NCBI RefSeq assembly: GCF_002532075.1
Contig: NZ_LYXE01000122.1
Span: 1 to 37,847 of the forward strand
Direction of reading: 5' to 3'
Length of the DNA stretch: 37,847 nucleotides
Origin: Candidatus Chloroploca asiatica
GTDB lineage: Bacteria; Chloroflexota; Chloroflexia; Chloroflexales; Chloroflexaceae
Shown here: positions 22,954 to 30,657 of the stretch, piece by piece
Numbering within the stretch: position 1 is the first letter of the stretch
Layout: each line of letters begins with the position of its first letter
The notes under the pieces: model-generated
Seen by the model: the letters and a program-made list of their open reading frames with translations, nothing else
The model's database searches: none
What the model was told of the DNA's origin: nothing
Position numbers and translations under genes: made by a program

Positions 22954-23999
22954 TATGTTTTTGGAGCGGTCGGGGCGTTCTCTTCGGTCAACGCGGTTTC
23001 GAGCGCATCGAGGCGGGCGCTCGCGTTCCGCCGCCATGCTTCATCATCCACCTGGATCGTACGCACGCGATAGAGCACCTCTTGTTGAATCCGGCGAACA
23101 CCCCCAACAAGATCGGCCAGCAGGCCAATCAGAAAGACAAAGAGTGCCATTAAGACGAGAATGCCGCCAACGAGCAGCGACTGGTCGTTTGAGCGCGACT
23201 GGACGAACCACTCCATCCGGCGGCCAAGGAAGATATAGAAGGCCCAGATCAGCAGCATGGCCCCGGGGGTAAAGAGAAAAGCAGCCAGATAACTAAAGAC
23301 CTTGAGCGGCTCGTGCGTGGCATAGGTACGGGCGATGATCGCGGCCTGGCGCTTGATGAAATTCCAGTTGCCGCGATGCAAACGCGAAGGTCGCTCGACA
23401 TAATTGGTCGTAATTGGCACAGCGACAATCGTCAGGCGGCGTTTACCCGCCTGAATCAGCGCTTCGACGGTGTAAGAAAAGTCAGTTGTGACAAACGTGC
23501 GCAGGGCGGCTTCACGGGTCAGCGCCCGGAACCCACTGACCGTATCGGGCACATCCGTCTCAGAGGCCCAGCGCACCACCGAACTACCGAGGTGCTGCAA
23601 GGTCTTCTTGAGCGGCGAAAAATGTTCGATATGCTGCACCTGCCGGTCGCCGACGACAATATCAGCCCGTCCTTGAATGATCGGTTGCACAAGGGTCGCG
23701 ATCTCGTGGCCCGGGTACTGATGATCGGCATCCGTATTGACAATAAGATCGGCCCCGAGACGGAGCGCCGTATCAATGCCTGTCTGATAGGCATTGGCAA
23801 GCCCCTTATTGGCCGTATGGCGCACAACGTGGTCGGCCCCGGCGCGCAGCGCCACCGCGACCGTATCATCAGTACAGCCATCATCAATGACGAGCACCTC
23901 GACCGCACTGATCCCGGGGATCGTGCGCGGCACATCGGCAATGACTGCGGCGATGGTCTCACGCTCATTCAGCGCAGGAATTTGCACAATCAACTTCAT
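22953..23999 (-). CDS. Family 2 glycosyltransferase (dolichyl-phosphate sugar synthase-like) with C-terminal membrane helices
   Basis: A 348-residue GT-A enzyme. KLIVQIPALNERETIAAVI at the N-terminus, VIDDGCTDDTVAVA (about 37-50), the DXD metal motif in NTDADHQYPG (about 88-97) and VSGFRALTREAAL (about 154-166). Two membrane segments follow at about 240-262 and 272-300, and an acidic, helical tail. Such proteins move a sugar to a polyprenyl phosphate at the inner face of the membrane. The ATG at 23999 is chosen because it begins the family sequence and lies 14 bases after the preceding stop; an upstream in-frame ATG at 24074 would overlap that gene. Confidence 0.88.
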   Translation of the reverse strand: MKLIVQIPALNERETIAAVIADVPRTIPGISAVEVLVIDDGCTDDTVAVALRAGADHVVRHTANKGLANAYQTGIDTALRLGADLIVNTDADHQYPGHEIATLVQPIIQGRADIVVGDRQVQHIEHFSPLKKTLQHLGSSVVRWASETDVPDTVSGFRALTREAALRTFVTTDFSYTVEALIQAGKRRLTIVAVPITTNYVERPSRLHRGNWNFIKRQAAIIARTYATHEPLKVFSYLAAFLFTPGAMLLIWAFYIFLGRRMEWFVQSRSNDQSLLVGGILVLMALFVFLIGLLADLVGGVRRIQQEVLYRVRTIQVDDEAWRRNASARLDALETALTEENAPTAPKT

Positions 24000-24013
24000 A
24001 GACCCACTCGTGA

Positions 24014-24622
24014 TCAATTGAGCGGCAAGGGTTCGAGAAAGACGATGCCTTCCGGCGAACCCTGGGCGACCCATCCGGTGCCGGCGGCGGCTTCAACGCG
24101 CCACCAGACATACCCATCGGCCTCAACCGGGCCTTCGACCAGTGTAACTTCGCTTCCATCAGGGAGACGTGCGACCACTTCGGTCAACCCGGGGCTTGCG
24201 CGTGCGCGCAACACTGTGCCATCGAGATTGACGATCCGCGCCATTCTTCCGACGGCCAGCACCAGTTCAGGTTCGAGGACGAGTGCTGCGGGAGGGATGG
24301 CCGTCGGTTGTGGTATAGGGCGATTGGTAGGACGTTCAACAACTGTTGCGGTAGCAATGAGGGTGGCTTCAACGCCAGCCTGACTAGGGCCCGTACTGCG
24401 TTCCGAAAACCACCAGACACCCCCAGCCACGAGACTGAGGGCGATTAACACAACAAAGACTACTACCATCGCAGGGGAGACCGTGTCCCGCGTCGTACTC
24501 TGCTTGCGGGCCTGGTTGTATCCCTGGCGATAGTAGTAGTAGTGTTGGTAATAAAAAAGATCTAGTTCATCAAACTCGGCGTCGCGGGCGCCGCGTTCAT
24601 ACATCTCGCTATTGCTCGGCAT
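24014..24622 (-). CDS. Membrane-anchored SH3-domain protein
   Basis: A 202-residue protein. It has a short acidic N-terminus with a Tyr-rich stretch (YYQHYYYYRQGYNQ, about 24-37), one membrane helix (about 49-70), a Pro/Thr-rich linker and a bacterial SH3 fold (about 122-195, including VLRARASPGLTEVVARLPDG and WWRVEAAAGTGWVA). The SH3 fold is outside the cell if the topology is N-in. Bacterial SH3 domains often bind peptidoglycan or act as adaptors. ATG 24622 was chosen because an earlier frame would run into the SCP2 gene; ATG 24604 is equally possible. It lies just before the glycosyltransferase, so a role at the envelope is inferred. Confidence 0.72.
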   Translation of the reverse strand: MPSNSEMYERGARDAEFDELDLFYYQHYYYYRQGYNQARKQSTTRDTVSPAMVVVFVVLIALSLVAGGVWWFSERSTGPSQAGVEATLIATATVVERPTNRPIPQPTAIPPAALVLEPELVLAVGRMARIVNLDGTVLRARASPGLTEVVARLPDGSEVTLVEGPVEADGYVWWRVEAAAGTGWVAQGSPEGIVFLEPLPLN

Positions 24623-24689
24623 ATGCCCGAAAGGTCGCCCGCACTGCACCGATGGGTCAGTTCCGGGACGTAAAGAAGGATTGACGCGC

Positions 24690-25121
24690 CTACTTGAGCG
24701 CGATATCCTCACGGCCGATCTCGCGTAACATCTTGGGATACATCTTGTAGACGGGTTCAACTGCCGGGAGCAGCTTCAGAATCTTGGGAATGGGCCCTTT
24801 AGCTATGATCTGCTTACGGGTGAGGGCTGCCATCAAGTTGATCTTGCCGTGCCAGAACTGGTGGGCAATGTCCGCTTTCATCGACATCATCACGTCAGGT
24901 TTGAGCTCAACCTCGCCCCAGTGAACATCACAGTAAGCCCCTGGTTGGGTGGGTGGATGGGCTGCATCAATTGTCGCTATGCCGAATGGTTCTTCATAGC
25001 GGAACTGAATAACGATTTTTCCCTCGCAGATTCGTGGCCCAACGCGGGCATCGGTCTTGACCAGATCGTACAGTTGGCCGAGAATCTGCTGCAACTCGGC
25101 TTCGTCTTTGAAGTATGTCAT
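24690..25121 (-). CDS. SCP2 sterol-binding-domain-like protein
   Basis: A 143-residue small protein with the SCP2 layout. ICEGKIVIQFRYEEPFGIATI covers the first strands, CDVHWGEVELKPDVMMSM and KADIAHQFWHGKINLMAAL (about 99-117) match the family's 'M-x-x-x-D-(A/L)-x-x-(I/L)-x-x-G-x-x-(D/N)-x-x-x-(A/L)-(F/L)-x-x-G' signature, and a short C-terminal helix follows. These domains bind lipids or act as accessory domains. GGAG lies six bases before ATG 25121; the longer open frame to 25337 has no such support and would overlap the methyltransferase. Ligand unknown. Confidence 0.78.
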   Translation of the reverse strand: MTYFKDEAELQQILGQLYDLVKTDARVGPRICEGKIVIQFRYEEPFGIATIDAAHPPTQPGAYCDVHWGEVELKPDVMMSMKADIAHQFWHGKINLMAALTRKQIIAKGPIPKILKLLPAVEPVYKMYPKMLREIGREDIALK

Positions 25122-25197
25122 CAGCCTCTCCATGGGGTAAAGATAGATAAGCTGAATCATAGCAGGAAATCGGTGCTTACGCAAGTGACGCGGTGCG

Positions 25198-25899
25198 TCA
25201 GTCAGTGATATGTTTGATCCACACACCGGTATACTCTTTGATGATGGCTTGCCGGGTGGTAAGGATCTGTTCGCGCATCTCTTCGCCAAAAAAGAAGCCC
25301 ATGATCTGCGCGGCCTCCTCCTCATCAGCAAAGGCATAATCGGTGCGGATCACGTGTTCGGCAAAGCCGTGCTGGTCACGGAGCCTGGCATAGAAGTGGG
25401 CGAGTGCGGCGAGCGGGGGGGCCGGGTCTTCGACCATGGTTCCCATTGTTTCGATCAGGATGACTGCACCACCTGGGCGCACAAGCGCCATGCACCCTGC
25501 CACGAGGCGATCAATCACGTCGTCCATCGTCTCAGGATGATCAAGCACCGTATGCCCAAAGCTCCACCCCTCGATCAGGCAGTCAACCTGGCGTTCAACC
25601 CGGTTTAGTTCCAGGTTATCGCGTTGCACAAACGTGAGTTTGTCGGCATAGGCCTGCAACTTCTGCTGGGCATACGCCAGCATATGGGGCGAACGATCAC
25701 AACAGGTGATGTGCCTGGCTTTTTCGACCAGCATGGCCGTCACTCGGCCTGTGCCAACGCCAAACTCAATCACATCTTTGTTCGTTACATCATAGAGACG
25801 ATGCAACGTCTGGGCCAACTGCCCCTGATAATCTTCATGGGTCACCAGCGCATCGTACTCGGGGGCGTACTGGGCGTAGATCTCATACATCGTCGGCAT
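25198..25899 (-). CDS. Class I SAM-dependent methyltransferase
   Basis: A 233-residue Rossmann methyltransferase. YEIYAQYAPEYDALVTHEDY at the N-terminus, motif I VIEFGVGTGRVTAML (about 42-56), motif II acidic Asp in CCDRSPHMLAYA (about 65-76), motif III around VQRDNLELN, and GGAVILIETMGT (motif post III). The Tyr/Asp-rich N-terminus resembles small-molecule or lipid methyltransferases. ATG 25899 has GAGG eight bases upstream; the longer frame to 26028 starts before the promoter found at 25941-25970. Substrate unknown. It is the first gene of a minus-strand group with the SCP2, SH3 and glycosyltransferase genes. Confidence 0.85.
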   Translation of the reverse strand: MPTMYEIYAQYAPEYDALVTHEDYQGQLAQTLHRLYDVTNKDVIEFGVGTGRVTAMLVEKARHITCCDRSPHMLAYAQQKLQAYADKLTFVQRDNLELNRVERQVDCLIEGWSFGHTVLDHPETMDDVIDRLVAGCMALVRPGGAVILIETMGTMVEDPAPPLAALAHFYARLRDQHGFAEHVIRTDYAFADEEEAAQIMGFFFGEEMREQILTTRQAIIKEYTGVWIKHITD

Positions 25900-25940
25900 T
25901 GCTTGGCCTCTGGCTCCATAGTAGGCAATTGCTGCGGGCA

Positions 25941-25970
25941 AGCATAGCATATCTCTGGGCTTTGGGGCAA
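25941..25970 (-). promoter_or_regulatory. Putative promoter of the methyltransferase gene
   Basis: On the minus strand TTGCCC (25970-25965), 18 bases, TATGCT (25946-25941), about 41 bases before ATG 25899. Confidence 0.45.
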
Positions 25971-26218
25971 GGTATAGGGTCTCGTCGCATCCATGTAAGC
26001 CCCTCCGAACTGGCTGGCGCTGAGGCAAACGCCAGTCCTAGCCAGATGACTGATCTTTTGACCTGGACGGCATCGTTCACCTGACTGATGCATTCTGCCG
26101 ATAGCCAGACTACAATATGGCTAAATGCTTACAAGCTGCGCTTGCTGCATTGCGAAGGAGGGCAGGCAAGGTACGCATGCAATCTAGCTCTTGGAGGTGG
26201 ATTGCATGAGAAAGAGCA
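25971..26218. other. Intergenic stretch between divergent transcription units
   Basis: No convincing gene. It contains a small hairpin (CTGGCG 26014-26019 with CGCCAG 26030-26035) and AGCCA/TGGCT flanking a TACAAT-like box near 26111 that may be the -10 of the ABC operon. Two very short overlapping open frames follow: 10 codons from ATG 26177 with GGAGG upstream, and 12 codons from ATG 26206 with GGAGG upstream. The second of these runs past the ABC ATPase start in another frame. They may be chance. Confidence 0.35.
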
Positions 26219-27148
26219 ATGGTTATGGATCCACTTGTCATTGACAAGATTGCGAAGTCATTTGCTACGCAAGTTGCGGTGCGTGAAGTGAGTTTTCGCG
26301 TTGGCCCTGGCGAAATCTTTGCGCTGCTTGGCCCGAATGGGGCTGGCAAGACGACGACGATCCGTATGGCGCTGGATATTTTCAAGCCTGATCGTGGCAC
26401 GATTGCGCTTTTTGGGCAGGCTCCTGGTCTCGATGCCCTTGATCGCATCGGGTACCTCCCCGAGGAACGAGGTCTCTACCGTAATCTGAATCTGCTGGAT
26501 TGCCTGATCTATCTGGCCGGGCTCAAGGGGGTGCGCACAAGCGAAGCGCGTCGTCGGCTCACGCTCTGGCTCGAGCGTTTTGATCTTGCGACCCATACGC
26601 AGAAGAAGATCAATGATTTGAGTCGTGGTATGCAGCAGAAGGCGCAGTTTATTGCGGCACTGATCCACGAACCGGACTTATTAATCGTTGATGAGCCGTT
26701 TGCGGCCCTTGATCCGGTCAATACGCGCCTTATCAAAGAAGTCCTGCGTGAATTTGCTGCCCAGGGGCGCACAGTGATCATGTCAACCCATCAGATGCAC
26801 CTGGTAGAAGAATTGGCCGAGCGCATGGTGATGATCAACCGCGGCGAGGTGGTGCTCTATGGCACAGTTGATGAGGTACGGCGCCAATTTGCCGCCAATG
26901 CCGTGCTGCTTGATGGTCACGGCCCTCTCGCTGCGCTACCTGGTGTGCTTTCGGTAGAACCACTTGGTGATACTGGCACGCTTCTGCTGCACCTTGATGA
27001 GACCACGGCGCCCCGTGAGATTTTTCAGGCCCTGGCGGCGCAGCCTGCGTATACAGTCGATCGTTTTGCGGTAGCGTTGCCGTCCCTTGATGAGATCTTT
27101 GTGCGCGTGGTGGAGGGGACGCATCTTGCCGAGGAGGTGATGGCATGA
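26219..27148 (+). CDS. ABC transporter ATP-binding protein (NatA/YhaQ type)
   Basis: A 309-residue ATPase: Walker A LLGPNGAGKTTTIR (about 37-50), signature LSRGMQQKAQF (about 139-149), Walker B LLIVDEPFAALDP (about 158-170), H-loop STHQMH (about 191-196). A C-terminal domain of about 75 residues (from GTVDEVRRQF) closes the protein as in Na+/drug exporter ATPases. ATG 26219 or ATG 26225 can be the start; neither has a good ribosome site. Overlaps the first permease by four bases (ATGA). Together with the two permeases it forms an exporter of NatAB type; the substrate is not known. Confidence 0.9.
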   Translation: MVMDPLVIDKIAKSFATQVAVREVSFRVGPGEIFALLGPNGAGKTTTIRMALDIFKPDRGTIALFGQAPGLDALDRIGYLPEERGLYRNLNLLDCLIYLAGLKGVRTSEARRRLTLWLERFDLATHTQKKINDLSRGMQQKAQFIAALIHEPDLLIVDEPFAALDPVNTRLIKEVLREFAAQGRTVIMSTHQMHLVEELAERMVMINRGEVVLYGTVDEVRRQFAANAVLLDGHGPLAALPGVLSVEPLGDTGTLLLHLDETTAPREIFQALAAQPAYTVDRFAVALPSLDEIFVRVVEGTHLAEEVMA

Positions 27149-28356
27149 TCAGGTTGCTGCACGTTGCGCATCACGAATATCTGCTCCATGTGCGTCGGCG
27201 AGGCTTTTTGTTGGCAACTTTGGGCTTGCCGCTTCTTGTGCTCGTTGGGATGGCCTTGATTGTGATCGTCAATCTTGTTCGTCCGGAAACTGCGATCGGG
27301 TATGTCGATCAGTCTGGTCTTTTCAGCGGAGCGGCCTTGACTGCTCCATCGGACAATGATGAGCAGGCTATTCAACTGGTTCGCTTTGCCGACCATGAAG
27401 CAGCCAATACGGCTCTTGCCACAGGTGCTATTGACAGCTATGTTGTGATCGCAGATGACTATGCGGCGACTGGTGCGCTTGTGCTGTATGGGGCTGAGCG
27501 GCTCTCGCCACCTGGCCAACGTCGTTTGCAGGTTGCCCTCAATCAGGGTTTGCTGGCGCGTGCTGACCTTGCTGCCGACGTGGCTATGGTGGCGCTGGAT
27601 CCCCTGGCTCATCTTGAGTCGCGCCATGTTGACGGTACACCCCTTGATCCCTCAGCGCTGGGCCAGCGCATCATTGTCGCGATCCTCGGGAGCTTGCTCT
27701 TTATGGTGACGATCTTTTCTTCGGCGAGCTATTTGCTGCAGGCACTCGTGGAGGAGAAGGAGAACCGCACGATTGAGATTATCACGACTTCAATCAGTCC
27801 TGGACAGCTGATTGGTGGCAAGGTTCTTGGTTTAGGCTTGCTTGGCCTTACGATTGCGCTCGTCTGGTTGAGCGGCGTGGCTCTTGCCTGGGGCATCGGG
27901 GCGGTTTTTGTGGATCCATTGCGCGAGGTACGCCTCAGCCTCGGCGGCTTTGTGCCGATTCTGCTCTTTTTAATTCCGGGCTACTTGCTCTTTGCCGGGC
28001 TGATGGTTGCGATCAGCGCGATTGTGCCAACAGCGCAAGAGGCACAACAGTTTGCCGGCTTGACCACAGTCGTGGCGATCTTGCCCTTGATGCTCAGCGT
28101 GATCTTTTTTACCAACCCCGATGGCCTGATTGCCGTTACCCTTAGCCTCTTTCCCCTTTCGGCACCCATAGGGATGTTGCTTCGCCTCGTGCTGGGCAAT
28201 GTGCCTGGATGGCAGATAGGGCTGAGCTTCAGCCTCCTGGTTGTCTCGGCATGGCTGGCCGTTTGGATGGCAACGCGGATCTTTCGGGTGGGAATGCTGC
28301 GTTATGGTCAACGCTTGCGCGTACGGGAGATCGTGCGCGCTGTACGCATCGGTTGA
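27145..28356 (+). CDS. ABC-2 transporter permease (NatB/YhaP type), first copy
   Basis: A 403-residue permease with an N-terminal membrane helix (about 20-44), a large extracellular region of about 130 residues and five to six C-terminal helices. VEEKENRTIEIITTSISPGQ (about 201-220) is the conserved cytoplasmic loop of this family. The following LIGGKVLGLGLLGL is also typical. ATGA overlap with the ATPase implies coupling. The second permease follows 14 bases later and is about the same length, so the pair may act as a heterodimer. Confidence 0.88.
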   Translation: MIRLLHVAHHEYLLHVRRRGFLLATLGLPLLVLVGMALIVIVNLVRPETAIGYVDQSGLFSGAALTAPSDNDEQAIQLVRFADHEAANTALATGAIDSYVVIADDYAATGALVLYGAERLSPPGQRRLQVALNQGLLARADLAADVAMVALDPLAHLESRHVDGTPLDPSALGQRIIVAILGSLLFMVTIFSSASYLLQALVEEKENRTIEIITTSISPGQLIGGKVLGLGLLGLTIALVWLSGVALAWGIGAVFVDPLREVRLSLGGFVPILLFLIPGYLLFAGLMVAISAIVPTAQEAQQFAGLTTVVAILPLMLSVIFFTNPDGLIAVTLSLFPLSAPIGMLLRLVLGNVPGWQIGLSFSLLVVSAWLAVWMATRIFRVGMLRYGQRLRVREIVRAVRIG

Positions 28357-28370
28357 TCGAGGAGGATCCT

Positions 28371-29579
28371 ATGCAACGAACTTTTCTGGTGGCAAGACAC
28401 GAGTTTCTCCGTCATGTCTTGCGCCCCAGTTTTCTGATCACGACCTTGCTCTTCCCGCTTATTCTTGGTGCCGTGATGCTCTTTATGCGTGCGAATGCAA
28501 CGACGTCTCCCGATGAACTCGCAGCTTTTACGGGCAAGCCGCTTGGCTATGTGGATGATGCGGGAGTCTTCACATTGCCTGTGCCTGCATCGCTCACGGC
28601 TCAGGTGCAGGCTTTGTCTGATGTGGCTAGTGGTGTTGAGGCCATCCAGGCGGGAGCGTTGCAGGGTTTCTACCACTTCCCAGAAGATTATTTGCAGGGA
28701 GGTACCGTTGTCTGGGTGAGTGAAGACGTGACTGGCCCTCAGGGTCAGGCATTGATTGCTACGCTTCTTCAGGCCAGCCTGCTTGCCGATCATCCTGAAC
28801 TCGTTACCCAACTTGGGCGTCCACTGGCGCTGCAACTTCCGACCGAAGACGGCCAGGCGGAACTTGCCACAGCAATGGCTGCTGAACGAGGCATGCTGAC
28901 CTTTGTGCTGCCATATGCTTTTGCAATGGTTCTCTATATTACGATCTTTTCAGCGGCAAGTTTTTTACTCCAGAGCGTGACCGAAGAGAAGGAAAATCGC
29001 ACCATCGAGCTGGTGCTCACGACCATTCGTCCCCTTGCGTTGCTGACAGGCAAAGTCCTGGGACTCGGGTTGCTTGGCTTCGTACAGGTGAGCATCTGGC
29101 TTGCGGCTGGTATGCTCTTGCTCAAGACCAGTACCGGCGCGCTTGAGCAAGCAGGTTTGGCTGTGCCGTGGACCGCAGTGGTTCTGGCGCTCGTCTATTA
29201 TCTGCTTGGCTATCTGGTGTACGGCAGTCTACTGGCTGGTGTTGGGGCTACCGTAACCCATATGCGTGAAGGTTCCCAACTGGTCGCAGTCTTGATCATC
29301 CCGTGCATTGTGCCACTCTGGTTTATGACGGCCATTATTGATCAGCCTGATAGCCTGCTGGCAAGGGGACTGAGTTTCTTCCCCATGACTGCACCAGTTA
29401 CCATGATGATCCGCGTCCCCTTGACGACGATCCCGCTGTGGGAAATCATGCTCAGTGTCAGTGTTCTGCTCGCCTCGGCAATAGCGTGTCTCTGGGTAGC
29501 GGCACGATTGTTTCGTGCCGGGACTCTGCTCGCGGGCCAACGACTTGATGCACGGGCGATTGTCAAGAGTCTAGGATGA
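28371..29579 (+). CDS. ABC-2 transporter permease (NatB/YhaP type), second copy
   Basis: A 402-residue paralogue of the first permease: N-terminal MQRTFLVARHEFLRHVLRPS, one helix (about 20-40), an extracellular part with a possible short binding fold, and the same loop TEEKENRTIELVLTTIRPLA (about 203-222). GGAGG lies six bases before ATG 28371. The frame is open back to 28209 inside the first permease, but that part does not match the family. It is the last gene of the three-gene exporter. Confidence 0.88.
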   Translation: MQRTFLVARHEFLRHVLRPSFLITTLLFPLILGAVMLFMRANATTSPDELAAFTGKPLGYVDDAGVFTLPVPASLTAQVQALSDVASGVEAIQAGALQGFYHFPEDYLQGGTVVWVSEDVTGPQGQALIATLLQASLLADHPELVTQLGRPLALQLPTEDGQAELATAMAAERGMLTFVLPYAFAMVLYITIFSAASFLLQSVTEEKENRTIELVLTTIRPLALLTGKVLGLGLLGFVQVSIWLAAGMLLLKTSTGALEQAGLAVPWTAVVLALVYYLLGYLVYGSLLAGVGATVTHMREGSQLVAVLIIPCIVPLWFMTAIIDQPDSLLARGLSFFPMTAPVTMMIRVPLTTIPLWEIMLSVSVLLASAIACLWVAARLFRAGTLLAGQRLDARAIVKSLG

Positions 29580-29624
29580 AACAGCTACGCTTGTTCGAGC
29601 GGATTGGTTTGGTCGCCCATCCTT

Positions 29625-29723
29625 CCGTATTTTGGTCTGAAAGGCGTCGCTTGGGACGAAGTCTATGAGCGTTATGCGCCGCAGGTTGCGGATGCTTCTG
29701 ACCGAGGCGCTGTTGCTGGGTAA
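29625..29723 (+). pseudogene. Possible remnant of a protease (S41/tricorn-like) domain
   Basis: After the second permease stop the same frame encodes YFGLKGVAWDEVYERYAPQV and ends at TAA 29721-29723. The pattern 'G-V-x-W-D-x-(V/L)-Y-x-(R/K)-Y-x-P-x-V' is typical of the segment linking domains in S41/tricorn-type peptidases. Only about 30 residues survive and no start is present. A 32-codon open frame in another phase (ATG 29665 to 29763) has no ribosome site. Low certainty. Confidence 0.3.
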
Positions 29724-29780
29724 AGCGCGACGGTTGGCTGTGCATACCGAGGATGAGCAGTGATGCACGCTGGCGACAAT

Positions 29781-29809
29781 TTGACATGGATAGGTGGGCA
29801 TGTTACAAT
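29781..29809 (+). promoter_or_regulatory. tRNA promoter
   Basis: TTGACA (29781-29786), 17 bases, TACAAT (29804-29809), with the tRNA-Ile 5' end 15 bases downstream. Confidence 0.85.
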
Positions 29810-29823
29810 AGCCAGCGTTGTAC

Positions 29824-29900
<77 letters not shown>

Positions 29901-29904
29901 ACAA

Positions 29905-29940
29905 AAAATGCAAAGCGCATTGAGGTGCGTTTTGCATTTT
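29905..29940 (+). terminator. Hairpin between the two tRNA genes
   Basis: AAAATGCAAAGCGCA pairs with TGCGTTTTGCATTTT (one G-T pair), ending in a T-rich 3' arm. It resembles an intrinsic terminator, so the second tRNA may depend on read-through. Confidence 0.7.
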
Positions 29941-29951
29941 CTATTGCATCT

Positions 29952-30027
29952 GGGGCGATAGCTTAGTTGGGAGAGCGCCTGCTTTGCAAGCAGGAGGTCC
30001 GGGGTTCGAGTCCCCGTCGCTCCACCA
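29952..30027 (+). tRNA. tRNA-Ala (anticodon TGC)
   Basis: Acceptor GGGGCGA/TCGCTCC includes the G3-U70 pair that defines alanine identity. Anticodon arm CCTGC-TTTGCAA-GCAGG, T arm CGGGG-TTCGAGT-CCCCG, discriminator A and encoded CCA. 76 bases. Confidence 0.98.
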
Positions 30028-30033
30028 GATTGG

Positions 30034-30068
30034 AACGCGGAATTCCTGCATCAGGGGTTCCGCGTTTT
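30034..30068 (+). terminator. Terminator after tRNA-Ala
   Basis: AACGCGGAA pairs with TTCCGCGTT, with an inner CCTG/CAGG stem and TT after the 3' arm. Confidence 0.75.
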
Positions 30069-30073
30069 GGCGT

Positions 30074-30102
30074 GTCAACTCGCGGCCACGCCGCGAGTTG
30101 AC
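30074..30102. terminator. Second hairpin after tRNA-Ala
   Basis: GTCAACTCGCGG pairs perfectly with CCGCGAGTTGAC around CCACG. No T-run; may act from either side. Confidence 0.5.
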
Positions 30103-30145
30103 CCACAACCCTTCAGAAATGATTAGCATGGCTCCCTCCTTCTCC

Positions 30146-30397
30146 TAGGGCGATTGCATCTTTCGTGTATGCACCCCGCCAAGGCACCCGCAAGGGCACC
30201 CGCAAGGGCACCCGCAAGGGCACCCGCAAGGGGCACCCGCAAGGGCACCCGCAAGGGCACCCGCAAGGGCACCCGCAAGGGCACCCGCAAGGGCACCCGC
30301 AAGGGGTGCCCCTACACCGGGCCCGGCCCCCGCCCCGGTACGGGCACCCCTTGCGGGTGCCCCGTTGTATCCGATTTCGTATGATGCAATCGCCCTA
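30146..30397. mobile_element. Complete non-autonomous repeat element with terminal inverted repeats
   Basis: The left end TAGGGCGATTGCATC (30146-30160) and right end GATGCAATCGCCCTA (30383-30397) are exact inverted repeats. The 10-bp sequence CTCCTTCTCC flanks it directly on both sides (30136-30145 and 30398-30407), as expected for a target-site duplication. Inside are a 12-bp tandem array, a G/C-rich imperfect hairpin around 30303-30352 and no credible gene. Copies 1, 2 and 4 in this window match one or the other half. The mover is not encoded here. 'Mobile' is an inference from the ends and flanks. Confidence 0.75.
30183..30303 (+). repeat. 12-bp tandem array inside the element
   Basis: Ten GGCACCCGCAAG units, four before and six after a single extra G at 30231. 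The extra base shifts the reading frame, so the open frames across it (Ala-Leu-Ala-Gly or Arg-Lys-Gly-Thr repeats) are by-products. Confidence 0.95.
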
Positions 30398-30468
30398 CTC
30401 CTTCTCCCGCGCTGTGTCAATTCAAGTTGCGCGATATGCTATGATGGATCATGACATGGGCGCATGAT

Positions 30469-30528
30469 CGCTGGCTGTTGGTTCCTCCGGTAGGCCGAGT
30501 CTCCGGTGCGCCAGCGGCCTTTTGTTTT
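30469..30528 (+). promoter_or_regulatory. Structured leader of the cation ATPase; riboswitch candidate
   Basis: CGCTGGC (30469-30475) pairs with GCCAGCG (30510-30516) and encloses CCTCCGGTAGGCCGAG and TCTCCGGTGC, in which CTCCGGT occurs twice. CCTTTTGTTTT follows directly, so the stem plus T-rich tail could act as a regulated terminator. A TATGAT at 30440-30445 would start transcription near 30453, just before it. About 130 further leader bases include GGCCTGTG/CACAGGGCC pairing. The compact CCGGT/GCCGAG/CCGGTGCGCC core reminds me, from memory only, of alkali-metal-ion riboswitches (Na+ or Li+ classes). Confidence 0.45.
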
Positions 30529-30657
30529 CCCTGGATGCCTTTTGGTTGGTGTTTGGGGGCCTGTGGTGTGTGGTGCCAAGAATCTCGCCCGGGTGGGTTG
30601 TTATACGCATAGCTCACAGGGCCAAAAGAAAGAGCAGATAGAAAGCGATGGTCGACG

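Noticed and set aside
25122-25337. N-terminal extension of the SCP2-domain protein
   Set aside because: Overlaps the methyltransferase end, has no ribosome site and no family similarity.
29665-29763. 32-codon open frame between the exporter and the tRNAs
   Set aside because: No ribosome site, Arg/Leu-rich composition and out of phase with the better-supported remnant.
29941-30129. Minus-strand open frame containing DGDSNPGPPACKAGALPT
   Set aside because: This is the well-known antisense shadow of a tRNA gene (here tRNA-Ala), not a protein.
30183-30303. Possible CRISPR array
   Set aside because: Units are 12 bp and directly joined with no unique spacers, and no cas genes are present.
30145-30467. 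Open frames encoding Gly-Ala-Leu-Ala or Gly-Thr-Arg-Lys repeats on both strands
   Set aside because: Artefacts of the tandem array and element ends; the extra G at 30231 breaks the phase.
30420-30657. yybP-ykoY manganese riboswitch or M-box magnesium riboswitch
   Set aside because: The GGGGAGUA-type core of the first and the long conserved core of the second are not visible in this leader.
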